From Crossaster papposus (Eukaryota > Echinodermata > Asteroidea > Velatida > Solasteridae), in the NCBI GenBank assembly GCA_037893245.1, contig JBAIAA010000596.1, positions 845,162-909,161 on the forward strand: DNA of 64,000 bases, read 5' to 3'. Below are positions 11,584 to 24,651 of this stretch, one piece after another. The translations under genes and the position numbers were made by a program. A model generated the notes under the pieces. The model had not been told where the DNA came from, did not search any database, and worked only from the letters and a program-made list of their open reading frames with translations. Position 1 is the first letter of the stretch. Each line of letters begins with the position of its first letter.

Positions 11584-14152
11584 TGGTGTAGTCAAGTTTA
11601 AGTAATTACCCAAACATTCCTTTCGCCAAAAAAACAAACAATACTTGTAGTAAGTTCGAATTTATGAAGCACCGCTGACCAAAACAATCTACATGTATAT
11701 TCTACTGTAATTGTCAGAACAATTAGCATTTGGGGAGTTTCAACCTTTGAAGAAAAATCTTTTATTATGCGAAATCATACTCATTTTTGCAGAGAGTGTC
11801 ACAAATAACTTTGCTACCCTACACCTTAACTTATGAAATTGTCTGTTATTAACACCTATATATTATATAAACGGGATTATTGTTTTGTTGTCTAGTACAC
11901 GATGGGCGAAACAATAACCACATGGTTTTACATCTATTTGGTCAATTTGTGGGATGTGGTGTGAAAATGAGTATGTTTTCCATCTCACGTTCATCATTTC
12001 CGTCTCACGCTCATCGATATGGGTACCAGTTATGTACACTAAGGGTTGCTTGGCAGTACAACATATTGGCGTGTTTTTGTCAATTTTGATGTCGTGTGTC
12101 TAGGGTGCCGGTAAATGAACTGGTTGACCTTCGAGCAACAATAATAAATCATTCCAAGGAATGACTTTGGGGTTCCAACAGAAATCATTCCAAAAAAAAG
12201 TCACTTCAACTAATTCATAAATGTTTTCCCACAATTGGCGGGGCCGGTAATCATAAGGTTTCGATATTTTCCCCTTCCATTTAACATTAATAAATAGACA
12301 CTAGTGGCAAAATGTTGTATGTCAATTCCATTAGTAACTTGGGTTTTATGAACCACCGCTGAACAAAACAATCAACATCTAATTACCAGAACAATTATCA
12401 TTTTTGGAGTCTCATTTAATGGGCTTGCACGAGTTGCCTTTCATGAGATTGTCTAATGAGGGCGCTATACACTGAAAGTTTTCTAAAATGTGCCTGGTAA
12501 ATAACTGAACATGCTATGCCTACAACTGTGGGAACCAAAGCATGTGTGATGAAATATGTCTTGGGGTTGATAGGGTTAAAACAGAACCGATGACCTTGAT
12601 CGTTGATATTTCGACATAGCCAGCTATTAGGAATTTCCTGGATGAGAAATCTACAAAACCTAAAGTATAATTGGTTTTCACCACAGTGCATTTACAAGGT
12701 CCCTAGAATGACATAGTAAAAGTCTTAACAATGCCTGTCGTGTAATATATTTATTCTCATATAGGCCGTCAGCCGAGTGCTCAAATTTTTCCTTTTATTT
12801 CAACAAGAGCGGGTTTATATTTTCCGAACAGAAAATACGAAAAGTATTATCAATTCCAACATGTTTAGTATATGAATGTAGCAAGTTACATGTATTTAGT
12901 TGCATGTATTTTGTTTGTTTTTATTCATAATTCTAAGTTTGTCTTTTTTTTATTATCGAGATATAATAATCAATGTACTTTATCTCCATAAAATTAACCT
13001 CAATAGCCTAACTAAATCATTTAGAAGGGAGTTTGGGATTGAATTCGTCATTATTCAATTCAGAAATCTCATTATAAGCCTAACAAAATAAAAGAAACAG
13101 AATCAGTTTAATCAATAGACCCACCAAAATATTTGGTTTTGATTTGCGGACCTCTTGGGTTTTTTGTGGAACGCGCCATTTTGCTTATTAAATATTCAGC
13201 ATTTGCTAATTGTTATTTATGTTTGTATGAGCTTAAAGCTCATATATTCTTTCAAATGCCGGTTGTTCTATTTTTTGGGGGACAATTCAAAGATATGTTT
13301 GATTAACCACAAGCACTCAAAAACGAGTGTGTGCCACTTGTAGAGAAATAATGCTTCTGGGCGTACCAGCATTTCACACATGGTTGATTGTGTAGAGAAT
13401 GTAGGCCTTATGAACATTTTCTACCTGATTAATTAACTGGACCTAATTACATAATACAAGATCAATTGAGCTATTACATAATACATGTTAACACTTTTCT
13501 GGTCTCCTTTAAAGTCCAATCGTTCTGGGTGTGAGATCTGTTTTGTTTTCGGATTAGACCTGATAATCAAACTGGAAAATGGCACAACATCGACTTTGGG
13601 TAGCTTTAGTAAAATCAGATGAAATAAAAATCATCTGAAAGCAAAATATATATATTTTTTTCCGAGTCTGTAGCTTTTTGAAAGCATGTTTTGTTAGAAC
13701 TTTATGATAACAAAAGTTGCGTTCCACTTTGGGGCCACCTTGTAATTCTAAAACCTTAACATCAGATAAGCCGTTACACCCGTTACGAAACCGACAGAAT
13801 TTTCGTAACCTCTTCCCGCATACTGTGGAGGTCAACTGTTGGCAGGTTCATAGTACGTATTAAATGTTCGTAGGGAGTCGTCGCCCAAAACATTCACGGT
13901 AAATTAAGTCGTTATATCCCACATTTCCGGAGTTGTAATCGATGCAATTCCAATAACATGTCAGGTCACATGGATATGAACAGTGGCAAAATAAAGGAAG
14001 TCGTTGTTTGTCACAGTTTATTTGTCCAAGCAAAGCTCGTGAATTAAAACGGATCCGACCCTTTCTTGTGATTGATGTGACGACCTGAAAACAACTCTGC
14101 TTAGTACAAAACTGGCTACTACTGCATAGGCAGCTTCATCCTGGTGCTAAAC

Positions 14153-15737
14153 TTACTTGACATAGCGGAGTTGCGTGATGGTCTGGTCTGCCAGTGCAGC
14201 GTCATGGAGATATGTCCAGTAGTGCCGCAACCCTCTGAAGTTGGTCAGTACCTGCAGCACGTCCTTCAGTCCTTGGGCCTTGCTGATGCGCTCGGGACTA
14301 CCAGCCTTCTCCCAGCGGTAGATGGTAATCAGCTCCAGCGGGTAGGACTTATGCAGCTTGTCCGGAAGGCACTCATAAGCCCAGTACTTCACCAGGCGAA
14401 TCAGTGCTTTCACGTGGCCGGGCTGAGGCGCCACGAACTTCAGCTGGTGTTCAGCCAGAGAGGCAGAGTAGAACTCCCGGTCGTAGCTGGAGGGCAACTG
14501 TAGCATCGCCCTGAACATGCCAGCATGATCTACACCGAGGTAAAACACCAAAACATTAATACATTTCTTTGCAGGGTCCAGTCCAAGCATTAGACTGAAC
14601 TAAAAAAAAAAAAAAAAAAAAACCAATAAGAATGTTCATGATGACAGAATTAAACCAAATTGAACAAGAGCGCAAGTCCCTCAGCAATACATATTTCAAA
14701 GATATAGTTTGCCACACTGACTATAATGTTATTGTTATAAATTACCTGAAGTTTTCAGTTACCTGAACCTGAACTTGTCAGTTTCACTAAACAGGTATGC
14801 TGTTTTCTTGTGTGAACCGCGCACCACCATAATTTCATGCACCAAACCTTCCGTGAAAATTTGCTCCTGGAGAAAAATTGTAGCATGGATATATATATAT
14901 AAGCCTACCTCGACCATGCCCGTAACAGTTGTCGGCAGTTGGCAGCAGATCAACTTCCAGGGACCGTCTGTTCACGCGGATGGTGAAGCTGACCAAGAAG
15001 GCGTTGCTTGTTACATCCTCCACGAAATGAAGTTTAGTCAGAGCGGCTTCCAGATCCTGGATTATCCCATAGAGCTTCTGTTTGTATTCCGCTGGGCCCA
15101 GCTCCACAATCGATTTCAAGCAGGGTAGGTTGATGAAGGCAACCAGGTCCACATCAGACAGATCCTTGACCATAGTGCCTTTGCCAAGTGAGCCACCCTG
15201 GATAAACACCGATCGAGAAACTTTTCTAGTTTGATAAAACAGTGAAATATTCCCTTCTAGCTTCTAGCCTGGGGGTTTCTTCCCTTTCTGTATACCACCA
15301 TTTTAATTCTCGATCTCTACCGGATATCGAGGTAACGCGTTAAGCACATTGGGTCTGTTTTCTTGGGGTAAAATTTGATGGTTTTGGTGGGCGATAATTT
15401 TGTTTTCGCGCTCAAGAAAGATTCCGTATCACCAAATCCGATGAAAATGGTAAAAGGGCGATTTGTTTACACGTACATTACTTATGAAATACAAACAAAA
15501 ATATGTTCGAGGGGCACTCACCTTAACTACCTTGTCCACATTAAACAGGAGACCCTTCGATGAGCACATTCGGTGGACAAAGAGTACTACCTCGTCCACG
15601 GCTCTACGACAGTCTCTGTCGAACTCCTCGGTCCCGTGTTGGATGTTCTCGTTATACCAAGTCTCCAATTCTCTCGAGACCATGGATCTGCACCAAGGCA
15701 AGTCCGTCATTTTAGCAGCAGCATTAACACTGGCCAT
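14153..15737 (-). CDS. OAS: 2'-5'-oligoadenylate synthetase-like protein, copy 2, lacking the last exon
   Basis: Three exons match copy 3 closely: exon 1 15737-15522 (72 codons), exon 2 15197-14909, exon 3 14529-14157, with splice phases 0, 1 and 2. Exon 2 has the P-loop GGSLGKGT, SDVDLVAF (Asp 87 and 89) and EVDLLPTAD (third Asp, residue 155), so the catalytic triad is intact. Exon 3 has LIRLVKYWAYE and PLELITIYRWEKAG. The C-terminal exon carrying the LDPANPTNN block is missing: sequence flanking it in copy 3 (28860 and 29738) is directly joined here near 13795, a deletion of about 0.9 kb. If exon 3 is not spliced onward, translation reads through the donor and stops at TAA 14155-14153, giving 293 residues. 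It may be a pseudogene or a truncated protein; no frameshift is visible in the three exons. Confidence 0.85.
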
Positions 15738-15890
15738 CGTTGCTCAAATTCAAGAAACACAATTTCAATAACAGACTCCTGGGTATTTCGATAGAAGTGC
15801 GTCCACGCGAAGAATTGATCTGAATGAAGCTATGAGTAACAGTTGCGGGGAAAAGAACATACAACTCTAAAAACCAGTCTTGAGCAGACG

Positions 15891-15900
15891 TTTTATATGA
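15891..15900 (-). promoter_or_regulatory. Candidate TATA box of OAS copy 2
   Basis: The minus strand reads TCATATAAAA about 155 bases before the exon 1 ATG. The aligned position in copy 3 (32051-32060) also holds a TATA-like word, and the surrounding promoter sequence is shared. No interferon-type element was identified with confidence. Confidence 0.4.
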
Positions 15901-16079
15901 TGTTGCACTTCATAATGATTACCACAGCGACAGGTGTACTGGTGATGAAATGAGCCAGTACACCTGATGACCGAGTTAGAGTACCAGCCAAAGCAGGGAA
16001 AAACCCAGATGAGAAATGTACTTTTTTCTTTGTTTAGCAGTAAGTAATGTACAAACATATTATTTTAGTACATGACGTT

Positions 16080-19000
16080 ATGGGGAAATTCCGTTGGGTT
16101 TGTGTGCTTAAGGAACATCTCTCTAAACTGAAACTCTAAAAAATATTTGCGAACTAAATTTGTCCACATCACCCTAATTTATCTTCTTTTCTATATTTTC
16201 TTTCATTATACCCTAATCCAATTCTACCTCTAAACCTTTTTACTGGAGAACCAAAATGTTATGGGTTCACACAAATGTCCCAACAACTTGGTCAGATTTT
16301 CTTTAACAAATGGAAGTGTCCCCGCACGTCCACTATTTCAATGCGGATACAAACTTACACACACAATATTGCATTAGAAACCTGACCGAGTGGCAGCCAA
16401 AGCAGGGGAACCCCAATTTTATTTAATTGTGCAGTAAGTTAATCGTACCCTTCGGACAAGATCGATCCGCCGAGGCAGTTATTTATATTATACTAAGTAT
16501 AATACAGATCAGAGGTCTGCGGGCTGTAATACCGATGAGAAATACCAGTCTCAAATACATAATTGTTTTGTATCAATTATACATTTAAAAAGTCGCGTCT
16601 CAGCTCTAATAATACGGAAATGCTGCTATAACAATTATAGCGTCTATATGATATTGGGAATTATGCAAAACAAGACTGTGTCTTGACATTACGGGTAATT
16701 ATGTCAATTTAGCGGGCGCCTTTCATCGTTTCTAATGGTTACCCGTTGTTACGTGCTACAAAAGCGTGGAACAACAGATTTCTGAACAAAATTACATCAC
16801 AAGTTGACAAAAACAAACAAAATGCCCAAACAAAAAAATATCTCATCTAATCTACCTATTTTGAAATGTAGTCGGAAGCAGAACTTTTTGGGGGCCTTAT
16901 CGATAATAGGGACGGCACATATTTATTACTGTATTTGTTGAGAATGCATCATGCAGGTATACTTATACATACACCATTCGTGTTGGCCACTTGTAAGTTG
17001 TAACCATTCCATCAAATACTTCAATCAATTTTCTTCTATATTACTAAAGGTATTTTTCGAAATGCTGCAGAAACCAAGAAGGGTGATGATGTCCTTATGT
17101 AAGTACGGGATAAAGATTGCGTGTCGCTGGAAGTCAGGTATTAGTCAGGTTCTTAATGTACATATTGAAAGTTTCGTTCACATTTTTGTAGATTTGCTAA
17201 ACTTTACATTTTTGGAAATGTTAGGATAATTCAACATGAAAACCAATGTTTAGATTTGGTTTTTTAGGAAAATAAATATGATTGTGAGCATCCATAATGC
17301 GTGGGCATACCCGGCCCGTTGACCAGCCAATTACTAGGTCGGCTGGCCATAACGGGTGCCTAAAGGGAAGACTTCGATCCTAATGGTGGGGAATTGTGCA
17401 GGTTTTCGATTCCGATGAATGTAGAGCCTGGAATGGTGTTCGTTTTAGGAAACAAGGTAGGAGATATCTAAATCCTTGCCGGTGGTCGAACATGACACTG
17501 GTAAGGAGGTAAAATTTTATGGAGCAGCCATGTCATTTTGTCAATGTGAAATTTGATTATGTTTATTCGGCTGCGGAAGGTCATAATAAGAATTTGGGCA
17601 AGTTCTTGTTTAAAATTTGTTCTTTTGAATACCATTTTGTGTGTTTTCAAATAATACCATGTAGGAATTCCTCCATGTATATACGTACGTAGAGGCTGAC
17701 AGGGTCAGCGCGACGGGCGTGGTACACTAGGTAGGCGTACGCAGTCTTTGTATTGTACAGAGCTATTGTACAAAGCTATTGCACAAAGCTATTGTACTTT
17801 GAATAATTAATAGCATTCGCTCAAGCATGCACGGCACGACATTTAACTCCGAGACGAAGATGGCCTCGCCTTCCTGCGGAATTTTCACGAAGGCGTGGGT
17901 ATTGTCCAAAGGTATGTGGATATGGGAACTTGGTTATTTATCAGTAGGCCTATGTGGACCGGGTTTTATCATGGTTCTTATAGTAGTACTCTTTGGTAAA
18001 GATAATGTCGGTCCAGTTATCAGAGTATAACAAATATATGAGTAATGAAAGGGTGTCTAAAACAAAGAAGACGTAAGGTGGCTTTCAAAATGCAAAGCAG
18101 GTACATGTACATTTTATTTGTAATCCTTAGCGTCGCCTTGAGTAAATTAGTGGTAGCTTTGGCACAGTATAGTACGGCTACTACGTATGTTCGACGTTCG
18201 TGACAATTCTGAGATTTGAGAAAGTAAGGCCGACGGCAGTTAAACCCAGCAGTTTTAGTAAACCCTTCCTGGATATGAGTATAGGATAAATGGTTGTTCT
18301 CCTTTGTTTCACAATTATTGATTTGTTCTTTACAAAATATGATTCACGTTCATATCTTCGTGACAATTGTGCATACAAAGGAAACTTGATCCCCAATAGG
18401 CTGATCGAAATAATGAATTTGGCAAACCGTTGGGCAGTTTTGCGGAGAATAGCTGTGAAACGGCATATAGAACATTTTCAAGCTCTTAGGCCACCGTAGC
18501 GCCAGCTTATGCAATTATGTTAGTGGAACTTCATGGACACTAGCGGATGTTTCATATCAGAAGCGGCAAATGAGTCCGTAGGTAGCCAAGTGACTACCAG
18601 ATGAGGGGTTGTTTTTTCCAAACTCTGTCTAAATTCAGATTGAGTGGTTTATCTCAGAGGAAAACTTTGTAGTCCTATATAAGGACATATGTCAGACCTT
18701 TTCTGAATTTAAAATATTATCACTGGTGACTATGAAGGCAGTTCGCCATGAATATGTGTATGCTGGTAGCAAGGGGTAGGTTAGAAAGATGGATTTATCC
18801 CTCTGTGATTTAACAGACACAGCACCGTTTATGTATTTCACGTTTCTCTTGATTTAATCCCATATGTGACGACTATAGTATGGCAAGGGTCTGGTGAAGC
18901 AGAATCTTCATTACCAGAGGCACTAACACAATGGAGGAGGTCCTTAGAGCGATAGAGGGGTAAAGCTTTGGCCTGGGTCTCCAAGGTTTAGGAGTGATAA

Positions 19001-20920
19001 TAGGCCCCTAGAAAGGGTATTTATAGCTAGTCCCTGAAATATGCTTTATATTTGGCACAGCCCAGGCGATCAGACCTTGATTGTCATGGGAGCGTGTATT
19101 TACAAGGCGGCGAAGCCCCATGACAAAGCCCCATGGCATGAGATGGGTTTAGAACCACGCGTTGTTCCTTACGAGGCAAGTTGGATCATGTTAACCTGCA
19201 AACAGGAATGAGAGGATGGTGAAGTATACGTGCATATGTACATTAACATTCCGTTTATGATATCCAAAATTCACCAAAGAAACAGACTCAGAAACGGTGA
19301 ATTAATGCGATTGGCTATCGGTTGCAATCGAAGTTCAATATTTTAACCAAAGACAGGGGCCGCATTTGCGCTGCCTTGCAATAGCACATTCCATCCGTTG
19401 AATTATATTCGCTCTTTTAAAGCATGTGGCTCAATGTATTCCAAGCGAGATTGGAGAAAATTCGCACTTGTGGACCGGGAACAGCCATGCCTCCTCATGC
19501 GTTGCCGTTAAACAATATTGTATAGAGTAAGATTATCCAAGAGATAGATATTAATCAAGGATTAGACGCAAAGGTAGTTTATCTTGGTGAGAGGAAGGTC
19601 CCAAACGGTGTTGGTGGAAAGTAAAGTAGGCATGTACGATGGGAAAATGTACAGTAAAAGCAACTGTATAGGCCTAAGGAGAATATATTAATTTATTTTC
19701 AGTTGTGGTTGCACTTGCAGGATTTGGTTGCTCTGTTTGACCATAGTCTTGGCAGAGTGTAACAATGAACAACAGAAGGTACGGGTCAGACTCAAGTGTG
19801 GTCTCTCGACGGGGTTGGGCGCCCCGATGTTGGCAAATATTACCCAGAAAATGGTGTCTTGGAAATGCCTATAGTTGGTAAATGCCCTTAAAGTGATAGT
19901 GATAAATGTAACGCTTGGCTCACAACTAAATATGTGAAAGTGATGCCTGTGAAAGAACTGCAACCAAGTATCTGCGAAATTTACGTGGGAACAATTTTCT
20001 ATTTACAAATTGTATGTGCATATCAGACAAGCAAATTTCGGTGTCTGGCGATTTATATGACATTGTGGTCAATTCCTTGGAAGAGTATTACTGAAAGTAG
20101 ACAATTTTTGCTGTCTAATAAACGGCAAGCATTACAGTAATGGACACTGAGCGTCAAAATCGGAAGGGGTTTTTGATCTTTTGTTGGAGTATACGTGCTG
20201 TACCTATATGATATGGGAAATAGTAGTGAAATGGTAACACTTTTACCAACTAAGGCATGTTTAGAATGAGTCGGTTTTAGCCGAACAAATTTGCTGCAGT
20301 TAAACTGTTTGAAAAAATAATTAAAAAAATATAAAAAAATAAAACAAATTACAGTTGATATTATGCAGTAGATGCGCGTGTCAAGATGCAAAATGCTAAA
20401 CAAAGGTTACCGGTGATAAGCATTTGCATAAATAATTTAGGTACGTCAGTGTGGATGAAGTAGTTCAATTTAAGCCCGATGTCAAGAACTTCTAACTGTG
20501 AATCTTATTTTGTGGATCCCTATGTCTTAAACTGACTCCTGTTAGCGGATACTGCTGCTAATCCAAGATATGCGGTACATAATGTGTACAGGTACAGATA
20601 ATGCACGTGTACATAGGCAGGGCAGTGTTTTGGCATGAGCAGAGTAACATACCCCATGGGGAGGTGTGTTTGGGCTAGGGTTTAAAATAGATAAGAGGGC
20701 TGGCAAGTTTTGCGGTTGGTTTTATTGTTTTCCCTAACAAGTTTCATGTTAAGCAAGAGATGGAACAGATGTAACAGAGGTAACCCCCCCCCCCCCTTTC
20801 TTTTGTGGCGTTTAGTGTTTTCCGGAGTTTTGTGGTTTCTCCGGAATTCTGCTTAGATTTTTGGGGGATGCTTTAGGTAACAATGGTCTAGACAGTGAAA
20901 AGCCCCGTTTATACAAAATG
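16080..20920. other. No assignable gene
   Basis: This is AT-rich, mostly single-copy-looking sequence. I see no protein family, RNA gene or clear mobile element. Small items are a GACCAGCC...GGCTGGCC inverted pair at about 17318-17347, exon-like short words near 17064-17098 (acceptor CTGCAG, donor GTAAGT) and a possible short N-terminus MASPSCGIF near 17861. None can be supported as a gene. Confidence 0.5.
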
Positions 20921-20929
20921 AGATGAAAA

Positions 20930-21235
20930 GCCATTCATAAAATGAGGTGAAAAGTCATTCATAAGAAATGATGTAAAAATCCCCATTCATAGAAATGAGG
21001 TGAAAATCCCCATTCATAGAAATGAGGTGAAAAGCCCCATTTGTAGAAATGAGGTGAAAAGTCCCATTCGTAGAAAAGAGGTGAAAAGCCCCATTCGTAG
21101 AAATGAGGTGAAAAGCCCCATTCATAGAAATGGGGTGAAAAGCCCCATTCATAGAAATGAGGTGAAAAGCCCCATTCATAGAAATGAGGTGAAAAGCCCC
21201 ATTCATGAAAATGAGGTGAAAACCCCATTCATGAT
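20930..21235. repeat. 27-bp minisatellite
   Basis: About eleven tandem units of GAAATGAGGTGAAAAGCCCC plus ATTCATA occur, with point variants and some shortened units. The period is a multiple of three, so open frames run through it on both strands; nothing suggests these are proteins. Confidence 0.88.
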
Positions 21236-21354
21236 GTGAAGAGCAAAATGTTTTATTTTTATTTTTGACAGGTGGAAAACCTGATTTGTAGACATGAATG
21301 GTCAAAAGCACCGTTGATAGGCATGAAATAGAAAGCCCCATATACAAAGATATA

Positions 21355-22290
21355 AATTGAGGCGAAAGGCCAGAGATGGGTGTTGGGAAAGGCCCCGGAG
21401 ATCGATGTGGGAAAAATCCCCAGAAATAGATGTGGGGAAAGGCCCCAGGCTGAAAGGTGGGTAAAAGCCCCAGAGAAATAGGGGAAAAGACCCATAGTTA
21501 AATGTGAGGAAAAACCTAGATTTTAATGTAGGGAAAAGCCCCAGGCAGATATGTATAGAAAACCTCCAGAAATAGATGTGGGAGAAAGCCTGAGATTAAT
21601 GTGGGACAAAAACCCAGAGATTAATGTGGGGAAAAAAACCCCAGATATCGATGTGGGGAAAAACCCCGGAGATCGATGCGGGGGAAAAATTCCCAGAAAT
21701 AGATGTAGGGAAAGGCCCAAGGCAGGGATGTGGGGGAAAAGCCCCATAGTTAAATGTGGGAAAAGCCCCAGACAGATATGTATGGAAAACCTCTAAAAAT
21801 AGATGTGGGGGAAAGCCGGAGATTAATGTGAGACAAAAACCCAGAGTTTAATGTGGAAAAAACCCCAGATATTGATGTGGGGAAAGGCCCCAGGCAGAGA
21901 GGAGGGGGACAAGATCTAGGCAGAGATGGGGAAAGGCCCCATAAATAGATGTGGGGAAAGGCCACAGAAATAAATGCGGAGAAAGGACCCAGAAATAAAT
22001 GCGGGGGAAGGCCCCAGGCAGAGATGTGGGGAAAAGCCCCAGGCAGAGATGGGCTATGCCCCAGAAATCGATCTGAGGAAAAGCCCCAGAGACCGATGTT
22101 GGGAAAAGCCTCAGAAATAAATGCGGGGGGAAGCCTCAGGAAGGGATGGGAAAAGGCCTGGAAAGAGATATGGGGAAGAACCCCAGAAATAAATGTGGGG
22201 AGAGGCCCCAGGCAGATATGTGGGGAAGAGCCCCAGATATTGATGTTGGCAAATGCACAAGGCAGAGATGGGAAAAGCCCAATTTGTAAT
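21355..22290. repeat. Degenerate minisatellite with GAAAAGCCCCAG core
   Basis: Roughly 35 imperfect units of 22-28 bp follow the pattern GGGGAAAGCCCCAGAAATAGATGT or GGGGAAAGGCCCCAGGCAGAGATGT. Two alternating unit types (AGAAATNNATG and GGCAGAGATG) form higher-order runs. The GGGGAAAAGCCCC core is shared with the 27-bp array just to the left, so both probably descend from one unit. Confidence 0.85.
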
Positions 22291-22919
22291 AATGTTTAGC
22301 TGAGCTAACCGATTTGCATAAAATACTTTGCAGGAAGGACTATGATGCATTGAAGTGGGAGAGTGCTGTAGCAAGCACTGACCTCGTTCGGCATACAAAA
22401 CCGACGGCCGTGTGATAAAACGCTTACGAGGGACGGAGGAAGGATGCAAGTCAGGTTTAGAACTTTGGCACATCAGAAGTAAACGCACAGCATCGGGTAC
22501 TCTTCAAGACAATGGCCTCGTCTGGCGCACCAATTGAAGGGGTAACGATGAAGAAGGGACATTTGGGAAGGTATTGGAGATTGTGAGTATTGTTTGAAAC
22601 GAAATAACACGGAGATGCTGCCCAGCAGTCCAGTGAGGCTGGTAAGTAACAGCTCAGACTCAATTCGTCCACTTTGTTTTGCCGTCGAAGCTTGGTGCTC
22701 CCCAAGCTTGTTTCTTTTTGTTGCTTGTACCACTTTCTCACAATTTTGGGAAGGAAGGACTAAAGGTAAATGTTAGTGTTGGCTGTGATTTCATTTGATT
22801 TGTTCGTTGTTCCCCCTGCGCAGTCAAGTAATGTTTTGGTTTCAGGACGGTAGGTTTAATTTTAACAATGTTGTGGAGGATTTTGTATAGGTAGGTGAGT
22901 TGGTTCGCTTTCCTTCTTT

Positions 22920-23265
22920 CTTCCAGTGATTACCAGTCTGAGTTTGCCAGCATTTTTTGAGACGCTACTTCTTCTTGAGAAATCACCACAGACAAAGCGG
23001 GCAGCACGTTGCTGAACCTTTTTCAAGAGCTCCTATGTTCTTTGATGTGTGTGGGCTCCAAGCAAATACTCAAGGTTTGGTCTAACTAAGGCAGTGTACA
23101 ACTTCTCCTTGACAGCCTTTTGAGGCTGGTAGAAGTTTCGCATGAGGAAGTTCAAGATGCGGGTAGCTTTGAATGCTGCATGTCGGGTCTGACTGTTCCA
23201 GCTCAGATTACTCTGAATGTTGATACCTAGATGTGATCTCAGATTTCTGATCGATCGAAGATAGA
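22920..23265 (-). pseudogene. LINE reverse transcriptase C-terminal remnant
   Basis: The minus strand translates to blocks typical of the end of a jockey/CR1-like non-LTR reverse transcriptase: NLRSHLGINIQSNLSWNSQT, then RHAAFKATRILNFLMRNFY, then LYTALVRPNLEYLLGAHTHQ, an in-frame stop, then LKKVQQRAARFVCGDFSRR. The stop and lack of upstream domains mark a dead, 5'-truncated copy. Flanks 22300-22920 and 23265-24640 show no further LINE sequence or other gene. Confidence 0.75.
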
Positions 23266-24651
23266 GGGAGTAGTCGGCGCAGCTGAAAGGGAAATGGATC
23301 TACTTGTATTCGGTTGGGGTTGATTTATTTATGATGCTCTTTGTTAAATCTACACAAGCCCAATTTATAGGTACAACATATCATTTAGCATTTGAGGGAA
23401 TTGGAAAAGCGCTGGTCGAATGGGATGAGGATGACCTTTAATTCGAAGCAACCTGGAGGTATAATGGGCGGCGGCCAAATTTTGCCGATGGATGGGCTCG
23501 GTGAGAAAGCGGTTTTCACTCGAAATTTGCTGACGGGCAGGGCGAGAGGTCGTTTTAGGCAGCTCAAATTTCAGCATGTATATAGGTCGTCGAGACGAAG
23601 ACAAACTATGTGCATTGTAAGAATGGTCAAGATGCTACAATCCATTTCGGGGTAGTCCAGGCCTTTACTATTTTGCAACATGCCAATGGCTGATGAGGCG
23701 ACACCGTGTGACAAAGCGAAATTAAGAATTGGTCGGCTACAGCAGTAAGGGTACAATGAGAAAAGGTACAATGCAGAAAGGTAAGGCAGCTGGAGACCGC
23801 TCTATGAGGAATAGTGTAAGTTGCCAAACTTCTTGCGTCAGTGTGCAAACAAGGATGCCTACCTGCAAAACATGGTCTTGGCCTCATTTGAGGGTTAGCG
23901 GCTAGAGGAGTCTGTCGGCAGGGAACAACACATCAAGACCCTTAACTGGTAGACAAATGGATACAGAAACTATTGGTGGCATAGACTGTGTATCCCGAGG
24001 AGAATCACTGGTAAGATTAGGGCTGAGAAATGGGATGAGATATGGGATGAGATATGGGATGAGATGGGGGTTGTTAGGTAGAGGAAGAGAGAATAGTGGA
24101 TTGGATTGGGGGTCCAAGATCGGAGCGAAGAATCCTTCTACCCATACCTAAGATCAAATGTGGACTCTGGAGTCCGAACAAAGCAGCGATGCAAATACTT
24201 TACTATCGAGCTAGCGTCACAGCAGGAAATGTTGTTAACCTTGTCAACTGCAAAAATGTGTCTTCACGTTCAAATATGACACATGACACTTCCAAAAATT
24301 ATTCTCAGATTTACATAATTTATCTAACCACGTTAAACTATCTTCATGATCAGCCTTTGCAATTTCAATCTGGCAATGCCTAGACATAATAGTGTGACGG
24401 AAATTGCAAGGACTTAGTGCCAGTTTATGTTATTGTAATTCTAAAGTTTATGAATGAACTGTAACCACGGGCGGACGTGACCTGTAGTTGCGCCCCCTGG
24501 CTGGGCGGAGCTTACCGCTCAGTGACTCACTGCGTGATTGCACGCGATTGGGTAACAAAGCCCATATGCTTAAGTACATGTATGTGTTTTACATGGTGTG
24601 CGTGTTTACCTAGTGTGGTAGACACGTAATATGATTTTTCCCCGAGCACAG

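Larger units (their letters stand above)
7705..12575 (+). mobile_element. piggyBac-family DNA transposon, degenerate, with nested insertion
   Basis: The termini are inverted repeats (CCCTATCAATCCCAAGA on the left, CCCTATCAACCCCAAGA as complement on the right). TTAT (7701-7704) and TTAA (12576-12579) flank it, matching the TTAA target duplication of piggyBac with one change. The paralogous segment at 62383-62386 reads straight through this point and is an empty site, so the boundaries are firm. It encodes a broken transposase (8001-11428) and contains a hairpin MITE (8449-8558) and a 1.25-kb repeat-array element (10132-11383). The 4.87-kb length is explained mainly by these additions and flanking non-coding DNA. 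About 11600-12570 holds no recognisable feature. Confidence 0.88.
4932..13430. repeat. Segmental duplicate, copy A (partners near 28 kb and 60-63.9 kb)
   Basis: Stretches 4932-5008, 6193-7038, 7039-7704 and 12580-13430 align in the same order and orientation with 59957-60037, 60032-60876, 61709-62386 and 62387-63880. The 12830-13430 part also aligns with 27820-28510. The gaps in the alignment are insertions of mobile elements in one copy only, which fixes their boundaries. The unit precedes an OAS gene in two of its three occurrences. Confidence 0.85.

Noticed and set aside
20955-21347. Repetitive proteins with GFSPHFYEW units
   Set aside because: Open frames arise because the minisatellite period is 27 bp; frames exist on both strands and no start context or splice evidence is seen.
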